From positions 17,918-81,917 of the forward strand of contig JACCGJ010023905.1 of the NCBI GenBank assembly GCA_013407085.1: a stretch of 64,000 nt of DNA, written 5' to 3'. Position numbers and translations under genes: made by a program. The notes beneath the pieces are model-generated. The model ran no database searches. It saw nothing but the letters and a program-made list of their open reading frames with translations, and was not told where the DNA came from. Below are positions 44,701 to 59,700 of the stretch, in pieces (within the stretch, counting starts at the first letter, position 1; each line of letters starts with the position of its first letter). The stretch comes from Atriophallophorus winterbourni (Eukaryota; Platyhelminthes; Trematoda; Plagiorchiida; Microphallidae).

Positions 44701-47700
44701 TTATAGAAGCAGTAAAAGGAGAGAAATCGATCATCGTGGAAATTAAATAAGTTGGTTTTTTATTCATTCCGATTGCTTTTGCTACGAGTCGTGCTCAAAT
44801 TTCGGATCATCATAAAATAATTTTCAGATTCGTGACCAATTGCATGTTTAGCCCATTTCTGCTTACAAGCAAAATGTTTTTTCCAATCCGTTTTGAAAAG
44901 CGGGAAGATTCGTTACAGTTTGAAATAAAGGTCATCACCTCAAATTATTTTCTTATAGACATCGTTCGGTAATATAGAGTGGCATCAACGCTACGACACT
45001 CTTTGAGTCCAATCACAAACTACACTGCAAAACTTTTAACAAAAATTTGCAACAAAAATAACTGTAAAAATTCGACGTTAATGGTACTAAATAGCTATAT
45101 GAGGATACGAGATCCAAGGTTACTCGAGATCGAAAATGAAGTGGCAAGAAAGTTATAGTTTACATTCACTGAAACCGAATTGGGATTGGTTACAACAATA
45201 ATATCAGCAGGCTATTTCGTTCAAAAGAAAACAAATCGCCTTTTGACAAGCTTAAGTTGATCCAGGAATTTGGCGATAGAATGGGCATCATTTAAAACGA
45301 TTCTCGACATGAGATTGGAACTTGTTTATGCTTAGATGAATGGTTTTGGCAAAAATTGAAACAACCAAGCGATTAGTATGGTCGGAAAATTGACTCGCCT
45401 AAAAACAGCTAGCACATCAATGATGCCTTGTTCTTTCAAGTGAGCTCCAAGCGCGAAGTTGGCCGCGAATGCAAACATGCTTATTGACTGGGTCAAAGCA
45501 TAGACCAAGCCGAACAATAGACCTTGCTTCACAAGAGATCTACAAAAATAGATGAAAAATGATCTGAAATCATAAACATAGTAGTGCGAAACTGCCTGGA
45601 ATAAAATTGTAAGCATCTACAGCACATTGAAAATGATCATACAGCTCGATTGAAATAATCATTTGAGATAATAATAAAAATATCACGACAGTTACAAAAT
45701 AAATCAGTAAAAGATCATCAAGCGACAATTATGGAATGATGATGTTTATGAACATTCAAAATACTGTATATCTAGCAAATTTAGCACTAACAATGGATTG
45801 ATTTATCCGAGTAAGCTTATGGAATAAACAAACGCTGAGATTAAATAACGGCTGTTAACAACTTCTGTAATAGCACCATCTGTAGATGTGATGAGACAGG
45901 GTATTCAAAGAGGTATAGTATCCAGTATGAATAGGATTCGAGCGGAATTTGTGAACGCAATTGTATTTGGGAATTTGTGTTATTTTTTATAGAATCGTGG
46001 GTGTGATCACTTGCAGAAAAACACCATCGAGTGTTGTTGTTGGCCTCCTTCGGGCGATGTCAAACATAGATGTACATCACAATCGCATGAATTTTCATGT
46101 TCTACAGCTTTTTGAATGACTAAACAGTGTTATTCGGGAGGAAAAATCTTTACCGCAGCGATTGCAATGATAGGCAGAACTCGGTCGTTGGGCGTCAGTT
46201 GCACGCCGGCGGTGTGATCTGGGTTCAGCAGACAAGAGCTGTATCTGTTCCTCCCCAGTTTGCAGACGACGCTTTACACAATGCCTCCAATGTGAGCGGT
46301 CAAAAGCAAGTTCCTCCTAACTCGCGGGGTCAATGCCAAGAGCATTTATATATCTTGTGACCATCAAGTGTAATCAAACACAAAAAATGTAGCACTAACT
46401 TGAAATCATCATCCATTGCTTGGTTGAACTTTTGGCAAAAATGATCCTCTAAACCCAGTGTGAAGACTGTCCTGCCGTTGCTGATAGCTTCTTGTGCTAT
46501 GCGCATCATTGACGCACCGTCACCTTTGTTCTTTCCAGAAATACTTCGAAGCTAAAATGGATTAGAATGGTCAAATTGATATTTTAAAAAAGTTGAAACA
46601 AATTGGCGGAGCTAAATTTTGGATAGCATGACCACACTATGCATGTAAGTCAACCAATCAAACTCATGCGACAAGAGTAAGAGAGCTGTTTGGCGAGGCT
46701 CAAAATTTTGGAAAAGTGGTCAGTGAATTTATACTTCAGAGACAGTGGAACAGCAAAGCTTTGAATGACGCTGAGAGTAAACCGAAGTGGGATGCAAAGG
46801 TTCGTTTCTCACATTCCCCATGAGCTATAATGGCAAGTGTCCTTCCAACATCTGTATAAATATTCATACCAGGAACAAGATTTTATCTGGAGGCTTCAAG
46901 CAGAATTATCTAAATTAAATTCTCCGTACAAGTTATCTAAACCGGTGGCATTACATAAAAAACAAACGTTAGAAAAGATAAATTGGCTGATTTTGACTCT
47001 TCATATTCTCAGTTCTCTGCTAAGGGTACATTTAAGTTTTAGACTACATGGAAGCGGTGCTGGAAGCGCCTGTAAGCCGGGAAACTTCAATACGGGTACC
47101 AAACCGTCACACATGCAGCAAGCGTCTTCTCTCCACTGAAACATTAAAAAGAACTAAAAGTTAGAGAAAAGCTGCCACAACGAATTTGAGTACAAAACTC
47201 CGGCTCTGGATTTCTTTTCCCGACGGCTAGCATTATATCACTCGCTAGAGCTACAAAGCATCCATAGATGGATGGTTTTTATTTTTCACAGAATTAATCG
47301 TTAAATCAAATGGCAAGATTTGATTGTCGGAAGCTATACGAGATGCACTCCACTTGAAAATTTTCAGAATCTCTATGGCTGTGACAATGTTGCAGATGGC
47401 ACACTATAGAACAGCCCATTTGTCTCACAAGTTTTTCGAGTATATCACCTCTGTTTAACAGGTCAGTGCGTACTTCCGCTCACAAATGCAACTCAATTTA
47501 GCAGCTTTGAAAAGGACGTTAACGCGTAACATTAAGTTAACCGGTTAGCCCAAATGCAGCGCTTGTTTTCTGTGAAAAACAAAATTCGGACTAATTTATG
47601 TCCCCATACACTCGGCTGCTTTCATATTTAATCAACTGAGTGTCCATTGGGGATAACAGATTAAAGAGGAAATGGATGAATACATGAAGCAGCAGATCAA

Positions 47701-50700
47701 ATAGTCTCAATCTGTGCGTTCAGTAAAACAACCCTCGTGATATTTTTGGATATCTAATCACAAAATTTAGAGAAATGGTATGGAGAAAATAAAATATCGG
47801 AGAGAATTATTTAATTTTGCAATTCATTACAAGCCCAAACTTTGGGGAAAGTTACTTAGTTATTGCGGTGTTCATCAGGCTAACCTAACACTCAGTTACT
47901 TTCAACTGCTTCGTTTTCCTGGTAAAATCCTTGATTTATTCGATGAAAGTCACAATGACATTTTCTCATGCCACAGGATTAATGGTCATCTGCAGGTTAA
48001 ACATACTTCGAGTGACATTGCCTTACTCTACTTATTTACTCACGAAAGAGCCATACAAAGGTTTACTTGTTCAAATCTAATTAAAAACAAAACAAAGATT
48101 CAGGCTTTTCTTTTAGGAAATCACGGCATACAGAAAATAGAAATGTTTATGAATTTAAATCAACTTATTGCATGTTTCAGATTGCGTGTGGAAACTCACA
48201 TGGAAAACGCCGCTTAGCACAATCAGAGGGAGAAAAGCCAAGAAAAGTAATGTCAGTTGCCAACTGTAGACGAAAGAAATGATCAATGAGGCCAGTATCA
48301 AGACCACTGCTTCGAGTATCGTGCCCATTTGTGACCCGGAGAGAACTTTCAGTGTAGACGCTTCGGTGGCGAGTTTAGCCGTAAGAACCCCCGCTTGGTT
48401 TTCAGGTCGATCGAACCAACCGATTTCCTTAAATTCGAAAGCAATGGGGAATGCGTTACTTCGAACATTTGAGCGTTCTAACAATATTAATCAAGTTAGT
48501 GAAATTATATAGTGCTGCTTTCGCAAATGAAGTAAAGGTTTGCACATTAATCAAATAAAAAAGTCAGTTTTATAAATAGGTATTTAAATGAGCGTGAGTG
48601 AGAGCATATATCTGTGTAAGAATTTCGAGAATAAAAAAGAAAACTAGTAACTGTCAGGATAAACCATTTCGATAAAACCGATAAAAATGTATCTATAGCG
48701 AATATCGAAACTTTCCATGTGAACATACCTGCTTTAGCATGCATTCAAAAAACATGGCGCGAATGCGTTTCGTGAGGCGTTCCCCAGAAACACCGAAGAA
48801 GTAGCCCTGTGATTGTATAGACAAATAAAAGCATGAGGACGAGGGTCTATTTAGGTTTTATCTACATTTGAATCGTTGATTATTAGATCAAAATCGAGGA
48901 TGTTTCATTGACTTCGAATCAAGTTAAACTAGTAAAATAAAACATACCGCCAAATTGTTTTGATTTTGATTGCCTGCATTGAGTATTGTAAGACAAGCTT
49001 AGGGAGTCGTAAATGGACGAACATTTATTAGCACACGTTTAAATAATATTTTCCACAAAATTTTACCGCCCTACATGATTCGCAATCATTCCACTGAGAC
49101 TAAAATTAGTTGATCGAATTTGGATTACCATTAAAAGATTGCTTGTTATAGATACTGGTATGTGTTGCACTAATTTCAGCAGATCTAATCAAACGTAATA
49201 AAGAAATTAAAAATATAAGTTAGGTTTGCGACATGTATGTGCGTTTTACAGCCCGGTAATGGATAACGTAATGGTCATGTTGGGTTCAGCTTACTGGCTA
49301 CCATACCTAGATTTCATGCTTCTTTGGTGCAAAGCCATCAATGAGCGTGAAATTGGTCTAATTCTTGATTCGCTTTATACACCAAACACGTCATCTAAAT
49401 GATACTACAAAGCGCTTACCTGACCCAACATCGAGAAAAAGCGAAGGAAGCCCAGTAAAGCCATCATGCCACTTGTAAGGTTGATTTGCGCCTGGGTCGA
49501 TTGAGAGTTTGGCAATGTAAATAGCTGCAAAAGAGTTATAGTTTATGAATACATGCAGATCACAAATTTGTTTTCCAAATGCATGGTTATCATAGACACA
49601 GGGAGAATGTCGAAATGTCCGCAGCAAGTGAATAACATTTGGCAAAACCAGTCAACTAGGGCGAAATTTTGATCAAGTAAATAGCGATCAGTTTATAGAA
49701 AAAATAACACGAGTTTATTATTTTATATGCCGTAAAATAGAACATAAAATTTACAAAACATCGTCAATACACGAACACCAGAAGCACTTTCGGCTAATGC
49801 CATTTCACAAAGGATTGGATCATGCAAAATGAAAGTGTTCATATATTTAGCATACGTAATCCCGTGAACTGACTGAAAGAATACGAAGTAATAATATACA
49901 AAGTGATTCAAAACGTACATCGTATACTGCCGAATATAGCACTGCAAATGCAGGTTGCACAACACCTGCAATAATGGAACAAATGCAACCGAATATGATG
50001 TATAGTAATTCGGGGCGATTCAACTTTAATATTCTGGAGACAGGCGATCGCTTCATCTTCCTCAATCGTTTACGAATCTGATGAGGAAAAATTAAGAGAA
50101 AAGGGTCGTTGGAAATGGCTCTTCAAGTTACAAATTGATAACTATAAGTTAGATATGATGCATTTAGTCCAACACAAACATTTCACGTTACCAATCGATT
50201 TCAAACAATAAAACGAAACGCTGAATAACATTTCGATACACTCACTATTCTTTTCTGTCCCAATGAAGCAGCACTGAACCTTTGCAACAATGAGGTTACG
50301 GAACCCGCATCTTCTTCTGCAACCTGCAATAATTAATTAAAAGTTACTTAAAAGTAGTAAAAATATTTTAAATTATTATAGTCACACTCAAACAGGCCAG
50401 ACGCGCATAGTGGTGAAGGAATTAGCAATGGCTTAGTGACACCTGAAATTAAAAAATTGGTTCGCTCAATAAAGATAAATTTTACTTTGCGCAAGATAAA
50501 CTTTCAAATCGACTCTATTTAAACTATAAAAAGTGCAAGCCTAATAAAAATAGGAAAAATGAACCGGTGAGAAACAAACCCAGACTTTAGATGATTTACA
50601 TTAACAAGGCAATAATTTCCAACGACGGATCCATCAAATACTACATACATACATACTTATACTTAGATACGGAATGGAAAGTTCACTTACTTCATCTTCA

Positions 50701-53700
50701 TCCTTGAGCTGCCAAACACCTTCTGGCATCGCTTGTTCAGTTCCGTCTTCTCCATCACTCTCATCCTCCACAGATTTATCCCCTTGTTTCTGAAAGATAA
50801 AGAGATGATAAAAACGTTAAAATAACCTCAGTCTACGCAACATATTATATAAATTCACTTAAAAAGCGCTTAGATTGTACAGAATCCTGATTCAATGAAT
50901 TATGATAATATTGCTTAGAATAATCTCCGGTTCAAAAACCACAAAGGTAACTAAATATTTTTAAAGTTTCTATTTGATTGGCTCTGGCGATGCATTTATG
51001 ATAACGTTCTCAATCAAACTGGCATATTGTGGAAGTGCGAATTGCATGAGCGATGAGCACTAATCACGAGCTTTCGGGTGATATGCAGAACACTACCCTC
51101 CGGCACGGACAAGAGTAGAGAAAGCACCGAAAAGAGCGACGACGATAATCGCGAACCCGTGATAATTCGGGTTTCGGGAAGATGGCATGAGAACGGTTCG
51201 AGCGACAATATCTTCGGGTACATGAGGAGGTTCACAACCTCAGCAGCTATCGAAGATATGCTATTCATCAATGTCGGTCAAACGAGCCTTGTGTTGCGAG
51301 GGCTCGAGATCGATTGGCATAGCACATCGAGGTGACAACCGGGACCAATCGGCTTTCTCTCGTGTTATGGGTTTCGTGGGTGAACGCGATCAGCGTTGGA
51401 CAGGTTGACCTCAAAGATGAATCGAAACGCAATCGATTTGTGTGAAACGCCGGAACTGAAGTGATTAACATTTAACATGTGTTTGGACACATGCTTTGAA
51501 CAGGTTGGTCGTACTGGGGTTATCCAGCAGTGGCATACAAGCGCTCCTTGTTTACTATTCTTCCACTGTTTAAAGCGCGTGCGGATCCTGATCTCACTGT
51601 CCCTACCTGATGAGTGCAAACAGCACGAAACCGGTCGTGGGGTGTGAATGACGGAAAAGCATGCAAATGAACATTTTGAAGTGATTAATGTTGCAGAAAG
51701 TGTTGTGAAGCCCATGTAAACGACACAATATACGTTAGAACAGGGAATACGAATCGGCCTCGAATGAACTAACTTAATCACTTCCGGCCAATCTCCTTAG
51801 CCGATACAACATGAGAGTGGCACGATAAAATTTGCCTATGAAATTCGATGGTTTGCCATGTCTCAAAAGAACTGTGCTGACTCCCGTCTCAAAGCGAACG
51901 TGGCACCTTCACGTTCGCTCTGTGTCGCGAAAAAAATTGGTATGTGCAATTAAATTAGACAGTGTGCGCATAGCAATTTCAGTAAATACCATATTGCAAC
52001 AGCTGTTACGTGTATTGAGAGAAGACCAAAGATATTCATCACTTGAATAGTAATGTGTTGCTCACATCCCCATCCCTTACACACCAACACATTACTATAG
52101 TCATCCATAAGCGCCTTGATTGCTTGACCAAGAATCACTTTGTGATTCTATGTTTGAACATCGTGGTTCGTTGTACGAACCCTATGTAACAGTGGCATAC
52201 AAGTATAACTTTGTTTCTCATTCTATAGATTCAATGTGAGTTTTAATCAGACGTCAAAATAATGTAAGCACTTTGTTACCACACACGCAGTCCTTAATAC
52301 ACAAATTGCGCATCATTAAAAATTACAATGGGTACGTATCGAATAAAGCTAAAACCAGCATGTAAATGAGGGTTGTTCTACCTGATTCCTCAGCATGGCA
52401 GCGTACAAACCATTAGTCTGTAGCAGTTCATCATGCGTGCCGGACTCGCGAATCACACCACGTTCGAGCACCAAAATCAAATCGGCATTACGGACGGTGG
52501 TCAACCGGTGTGCGACTACCACTACAGTTCTTCCTTCTGAAGCTTTCTCCAAAGCCTCTTGAACGATCCTTTCCGATTTGGTGTCCAATGCAGATGTGGC
52601 TTCGTCCAAGAGAAGGAGGCGTGGTTTCCGAATTAGAGCTCGGGCAATAGCAAGCCTTTGCTTTTGGCCACCAGAAAGACCACCTCCACGCTCACCAATT
52701 AGTGTATCATAACCCTGACAAAATCGGATAGAAATAATCCAATTGAACTATAACTTCGAAAAATACTAGTTGACTTTTTATCTTCTTCGATATAATTGAT
52801 TGTTACAAATTTTCAATGCGTTAGATGATTATAAAACCATCTCTATTTGACGAATCTGTAAATTAAATGTAACGCACGATGTCAGATTGAGAAGCCGTTC
52901 AGAATTTCCGGTTCATACGGCTAGAGAACCCAACGAGCATTTAATGATTTGAACCCATTTAATCTACAACACAATGATTCACGAATCCAGTTAAACGATC
53001 TATGTATTTCGTGAAGATTCTACCCACAGTTAAAAGAAAAGGCTCGGATAACTGTGTGATACACTTACATTCTCCGTAGTTCTTAACAACAAGGTATTTA
53101 AAGTCACTTTCGAATTCTTATCAACAAATTAGCTTCGAGTCTTTCATAAGGCACATTAATTAGATGTCGAGTGAAGTAAAACAATATCATGCTTGTGTCA
53201 CCTGCACTTGTTTTGTGAAGTCATTTTGGCATGAGCCAATTATTTTTCGAAATTAATAACACTTGGCAAAGCCAATCACTACGGTGTATTGCTAACCGAA
53301 AACATACCAACGGAAGCTGTCACAGTTGTGTAACAATGAGAAACCCATCAAAATCGGCGCCTCTGAGACACATTGACGTGTCAAAATATTTTACAACAAA
53401 AACAAAAATATGTTTGACGACCATACGAAAATGAGAAAATTTAACAATCACGAGAAAAGATATGTTACACTTTATCACATGGTGATAACATTTTGCATCA
53501 GCACGGAAAGGTCTTAATTTAGACAAACTTAGAATTTATTATTAAACAAAACGTACGTTTGGTTGCTCCAAAATGAAGTCGTGCGCGTTAGCTTGCTTGG
53601 CAGCCTCCTCGATTTCGTCTTGTGTGGCATCCATTTTGCCCATACGAATATTATCGGCTATCGTGGCTTCAAATAAAATCGGCTCTTGTTGCACACAGCC

Positions 53701-56700
53701 CAGCTGAGATCGAAAATGTTTCAGGTCCAAATCTTGAATATTCACTCCTTCAACTTTGATCTGCAAATATTATGCAACGTGTTCAAACATGCATCGTTAG
53801 CAAATGTTGATAATACTGTTGGCTGTATTGGCAAAGCTAGCCATGAATTTGGAAGAATCTTGGTGATTCGGGAGAGCAGTGAAATTCCTATAACTAGTAA
53901 CATTGTTGTGCACATTAGCGAAAGGTGAGGTGAGCGTCTCAGTGTATTTCGGTATCGATATTCACACAAAATCTCTGAAAAAATGTTTCGAGAAGGCATA
54001 AACTTTGACTAGACGTTTCGGAGTTGACTGAAGGGGCGCGAATAAAACTTGGTGTACATGATAAAACACGTTAATGACTGTTTGATGGCAAAGTGAAACC
54101 GGTAGAGATCTGTAAATGCAATGTGGATAACTCAAAGCTTTATTACAGTGTGAACCGGTACTCATCATTCGCCGTGTACGCCATAATAGCCTACCTAGCT
54201 ACGGCGCCGCAGTTTCGCTTAGATCGACGTAGGCCCTCTAGATTACAATCAAAACAAAGCCACCATAATGACAAACAATTGACGCGTACGGTCAACATTT
54301 CAGAACACCCTCTCTAAGTAAATTCGGATACTAGATAAAGAGGTCTAAAACAGGAAATGCACGGGTTTTCTTAGCGTTTACTGCAAATAAAACTTGTCGA
54401 AGAATTTGCTGCACAAAAGCAATAATGGTATCAAAATGGATACAGGCAAATTGTAAGACACGTAACACGAAAATTGAATGTCAGAATATAAACAGACGAT
54501 TGTTTACTCCTAAACTTTGAACGGATATATAAAAATGGAAAATGAAGGTCGATATGCCACGGTCAGAGGTATAACAGTCTTTCAAAGTACTACTAACTAC
54601 TCGAAATTACACTCCACTATTGAATGCCACTTTGGTCATCCATAAGCGCCTTGAGTGCTTGATCACGAATCAATTTGTGATTTTGTGTTTGAACATCGTG
54701 GTTCGTTGTACGAACCCTATGTAACAGTGGCATTCACTTTGTTTATTACTAACTACGTTGCTAAAATTATTTGAATTTGTGTTGAATTGGATTTGTGATG
54801 ATTGAATTCTGCATCAAATACGTCCAAGTGACATAAACAAGTTAGCACCTATAAAACGTTTACAATGGGCGAATTAAAATGTACGAAGCGTTTGTTGACC
54901 GAAATAAATTTCAAACAGACAGTTATAAAAATGTTTAATGTCAGAAAAAATGTTATCAGTTTCTCATTTAATTACACATTCGAATAATGTTACTAGTGGA
55001 TCTGAATCCCGGTATTTGAACATCTGTCGAGCTTTCAGGCGCTCACGACGCCGCAATTAGGTTCCACTTGGCACGAACATTTTCACTCACTTCGCCAGCT
55101 GCAGGATCATAGAAACGTTGTAACATGTGCACGATGGTGCTTTTCCCGGAACCACTTGGACCGACCAAAGCAACCGTTTGCCCACTTTTCAAATGCAAAT
55201 TGAAATTTTTCAATATCTGAATAAGTGCAGACACTGGGATTTCATTTTGAGCACACAAAACTGAATATAACATCACAAGCCATTATCAAAACATAAACGA
55301 AAAGCTTATTTCGCATTCTGATTTTTAAATACTAACATGTAGGGTGCAACCGGTATTAACAGCGTAATATCAGTTCAGCAAAATCTCACAAATATGAAAA
55401 ATTCGAATGTTTAAGTTTTATTATTTGAGACTACTTGAAGCATTCGTCAGCAACGTTAATATGAGCGTCATATGAGTGGGTTAAATTCGAAATTGTGGAA
55501 CCAAGCGAATCGTGTATAAAACACATGAAAGATCCATTTATTTTGAACCTAGCTGGTTGCCACACCATTTCAATATAGCTGATGGTTTACAAATAAGTTA
55601 ACGTTGCCCTCAGGGGTTCACATATTAATGAATAGCATTATCAGAAATCAGGTACAGATAACGTCGTGAAGCGTTCTAACATTAATAATACAGATGACTA
55701 TACATCACAATTAAACTGGTTGATAATAAAATTTGGAGGTTTGTGTCAATTATATCAATTGGATTTTTAAAAAGTAAAATCAAATGATATTTATCAAAAG
55801 ACTACGTTCTACCCGCATTTTAGTATATTAACATGACACGAAATTGAATAACTAATTAACACTCTTCAGGATAAATAAGGAAGATAAATGCATCACTTGT
55901 AAAATGCGAGGGCAAAAAATTGAGCACAACAGCTAAGCATCCCAACGCTTCCTGGTCAAGCGCCTAATATGAAGCAATGGCAAATGCATTGAATAGATTG
56001 AAATCAGTGCAGGGAATGTAAACACAACAGTCCATTGTCATTGTTTTTCCGTTGTTTGTATTACACGCAATACTTATAGGTGTAATAAAATAAACAGAGA
56101 ATTTTTCTCTGCTACAAACTTTGAAGTAATCTTTGGTTAGAGATTAACATTGTGAAGCACATCAATTTTATACCTTGAAAATTTCGGAAAACGGAAGTGC
56201 TTAGGCGAACTTAAAATCCTCTGATAATAACGTTCGTCTGTGGGCACTAACCCGATGCAAATGAACGCAGAATAGAACAATAAGACAAGATGAAATAGCA
56301 ATGAATTTGGGTGCTGAAAACAAAATTATGTTTGACAGGTTCGAATTGCAAACAAACGGTGTTTGGCAGGAACTGGACTGTTAATATTATTTAGAGTTTG
56401 AATGTTTATCATTGATTAATATGTTTATGTACGAATAAATTTGTGAATACAATGTTCAGTGGTCAATTATTTTATGATTGAAAGAGATAAAGTAAACATT
56501 ATAAAGATATGAGAGTGATTTTTACCTGTACATCTGGCCTTGAAGGGTATGCAAAGTCTATATTCGTGAAAACCACGTTGCCGACGAAATTTTTCAACTG
56601 TACCCCTTCTTCCTCTTTATCAATGGGAGGTTTCTGGGAAAATGGTAAGATATATCAAAATACACTTAACACATTCGTGGCCACATTGATCACAAATAAT

Positions 56701-59700
56701 TTGGAAAATTCGATTTAAAATTATTTCCATGAATCATTGTTGGAAGCCTCACCCTTTGAATAGTTCCATAAATTTCTTGTGCAGATGCTTTAGCATTTGT
56801 GAAGTATTGAAAATTCGGAAGAGCATTCCCGAGGAACATGCTTCCCATCAACACATTAATAAATATCTGTGAAAAATGTCATATAAGGCGAAGATCAGCA
56901 ACGGTATACTGGAAATTCGTTAAAAAAACAGGTCGCATTACTAAGTAGCTAATGGACTCATTACCCATATAATTTGAAACTGAAAACACAATCTTTAATA
57001 ATATCAAAGAATATTTTATCTGAATGCAGACTTGTATAAATTCAACATATTTACCTGAAAATTATTTGATGTAATCGTACAGGAGACATCAATAAAATAG
57101 TGATAGAAATAAAATCCATGTTTACCAGAACTTCAATCACACACACACACACACATCACGACATGTTTCCTGATTTTTGACATTATGAAGTAGGAGCAGT
57201 AAGATCTGGATCTGCATTCGCCTAAAACAGTGGAAAAAATGGAAAACAAATTGTGCTCGTATGCCACTGTTGGATAAGGCTGGTACGACCAACCTTTTCA
57301 ATCACATGTGTCCAAACACACGTGGATAAGGTTAAACCAGTTGTCATCAACTAAGATGCTAATTTTCATGCATTTTCATCACACATACCCCACGATCAGT
57401 TTCGTGCTGTTTGCACTCATCAACTAAGAACAATGATGACTGAACTTAGCACGAAAATCTTCGTATCAACAAACAATGAAATTCTCTGTTTTAAATGGTT
57501 TTCTGATTCAATAAAACAAATTTGATGTGGTAATATGATACTATAAATATGAATTATAATTCACCAGAACAATCGCGCCAGGATCGTAGTTTTCTTCAAA
57601 CTTTAGCTTGAATCCGTACCAAAATATTAATGCTGCTGCTCCGAAAACGGAAAGTCCGATGGCTCCAGAAACTAAAAACAGGTAGCAGCGCCATTTTAAA
57701 TAGTGAAAATAGCTCAGGTGTACAGCAATGCACGAAATTAGTATACCTATTTTTGGGCTTACTTAACCCAATCTCACTAATTTATGAAGACAATCAGCCA
57801 GAATACTACGTGTAAGTATGGGCATGTGAATACAAAACTACATTAGTATACCATATTTAGGTATTTGAACACGTTGCTTCATATACTTAATGCGGTGAAT
57901 TTATAAACCGTACTATTTTCGTATGGTTCTTTAATAAAAAACAGGATTTTGATTAGCCTAAAACATGAGTTGAACTTACGTTGGTATTACTTAATAGGAG
58001 GATATAAAACGATGAATTAATTAAGAAATAGATAAAAAGACCAAATACGTCATCGTTTTTGAGATACTCTGAGTGGTATGCTCTTCAGTAGTAATAAAAA
58101 TGGAAATTAGAGCAAACTCGTGTTTTACGTATGCCGGACCACCAACTTCAGAAACGGATTCTTTCGCACTCTGATTAGCGTAGACCTCGTGGTGGCTAAA
58201 ATGTCACATAGCAAACGCAGCAAAAGACCTTAACTAGTTAACTCTCGACAGTTGTATCTCGTTTTCCAGGCTTGGTTTCACGCGATTCTATATCCAGTGC
58301 TTACTTGTGATTCAGACTATGTATCAAAACCGTAGCGTTTTAGCGACCGACTTTGGGTTTTTGAGTAAGCTTGTGTTGTGAAGTGAAATAGCTAGAAAGG
58401 CGTGTTCTGAAGCATGGTAGTGGAAGTTATTAACATAGTGACGACAGATTATCTTAGGTATCATATTATCATAGGTAACGACAGATTAGGTTAGATGGAT
58501 ATTAAAATAAATCGATAGATATATAGATAGATAGACAAATCGATAGATAGATAGGGAATTGCGTGTTCAGATTCATTTAACTATTTGTATTTTAGTATTG
58601 TTGAATAATCGATTATTTTAGTTAGGGTTTACGAAATAGGTATGCAAAAAACTAATGTATAATTTTACAGCAAATTATTCAAAGATGAGTGTTCTGAAAT
58701 CAATTAAAAATCATTCAAAATTTGGAAACATTAACTACCTTAAGTATCGGATTTGTTCAATACATTTTATTCTAAATATGCAAACTTGAACTTCATTCTT
58801 ACTAATTTTACCAGAAGTATACATGAAATCAATTGTGATGCTTGTAAGAAACGTCAAAAGGAAAAACAACATCATATTAAAAAAGTTATTCAAATCTAAA
58901 AAGTCGACTTTTGGATTACCAATTCAGACAGTGGATCTGGGCAATGGAAATGATCAGTAATAAGTATGCACACATCGCCTTTCAGAAGCGTAAATGCAAG
59001 GAATGTGAGTATTTCTGAAACTAACTTCCAACGTAAAAAATTTTTTAATTAACCTACCTCCCCCGACAGCAGTATTTTTCTTGATACCAACTTTCTCAGC
59101 AAGGTTCAGTTCTGATCTATAACGTGAAGCCTCTTTGTATTCTCCACCAAATGCAACAACTGTACGCACTGCAGTCAAAACCTCGCCTGAAATTGAACCT
59201 GCTCTTGCGTACGCTGCAAGTTCCTTTGTCGTGTAGTACTTCATCAAAATTCCAAATAGTGCGAAAGCTAAAGCCACTAATGGCAACATAGCACACGCAA
59301 CAAGAGTAAGCTTCCAGCCAACTGTGAAAGCAATTATGATACCAGCAACAAAGCCGGCAATATTTTGTACGAATTCTCCTAATTTGGTTCCGATACCCAT
59401 TTCAATTTGCTCTGTATTCTGTGATAGTTTATTGATCAGTGCTCCGGTCGATTGTTTGTCAAACCACGCTATATTCTGTCGCATTAGTGCCGAGAAAGAA
59501 ACATAAAACAAATGTTAATCTATCGGTATACCATTCAAAATTTGTCAAAACCAAATTGACCCACCGTTAAAATCAAATGAATTTTTATTCAAAAAGTAAA
59601 ATAATACTCTAGAATTTATTTAAATAATATTTTTGCAGTGAAAATGTGAGGCAGAACTGACCATCATAATACTCCATTTTTTTAAAATTTTAGTGTTTTT

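Noticed and set aside
46127..46360. Open plus-strand frame as a gene
   Set aside because: It is the antisense of the LINE C C-terminal region; the same antisense frame occurs opposite 35,704-36,021.
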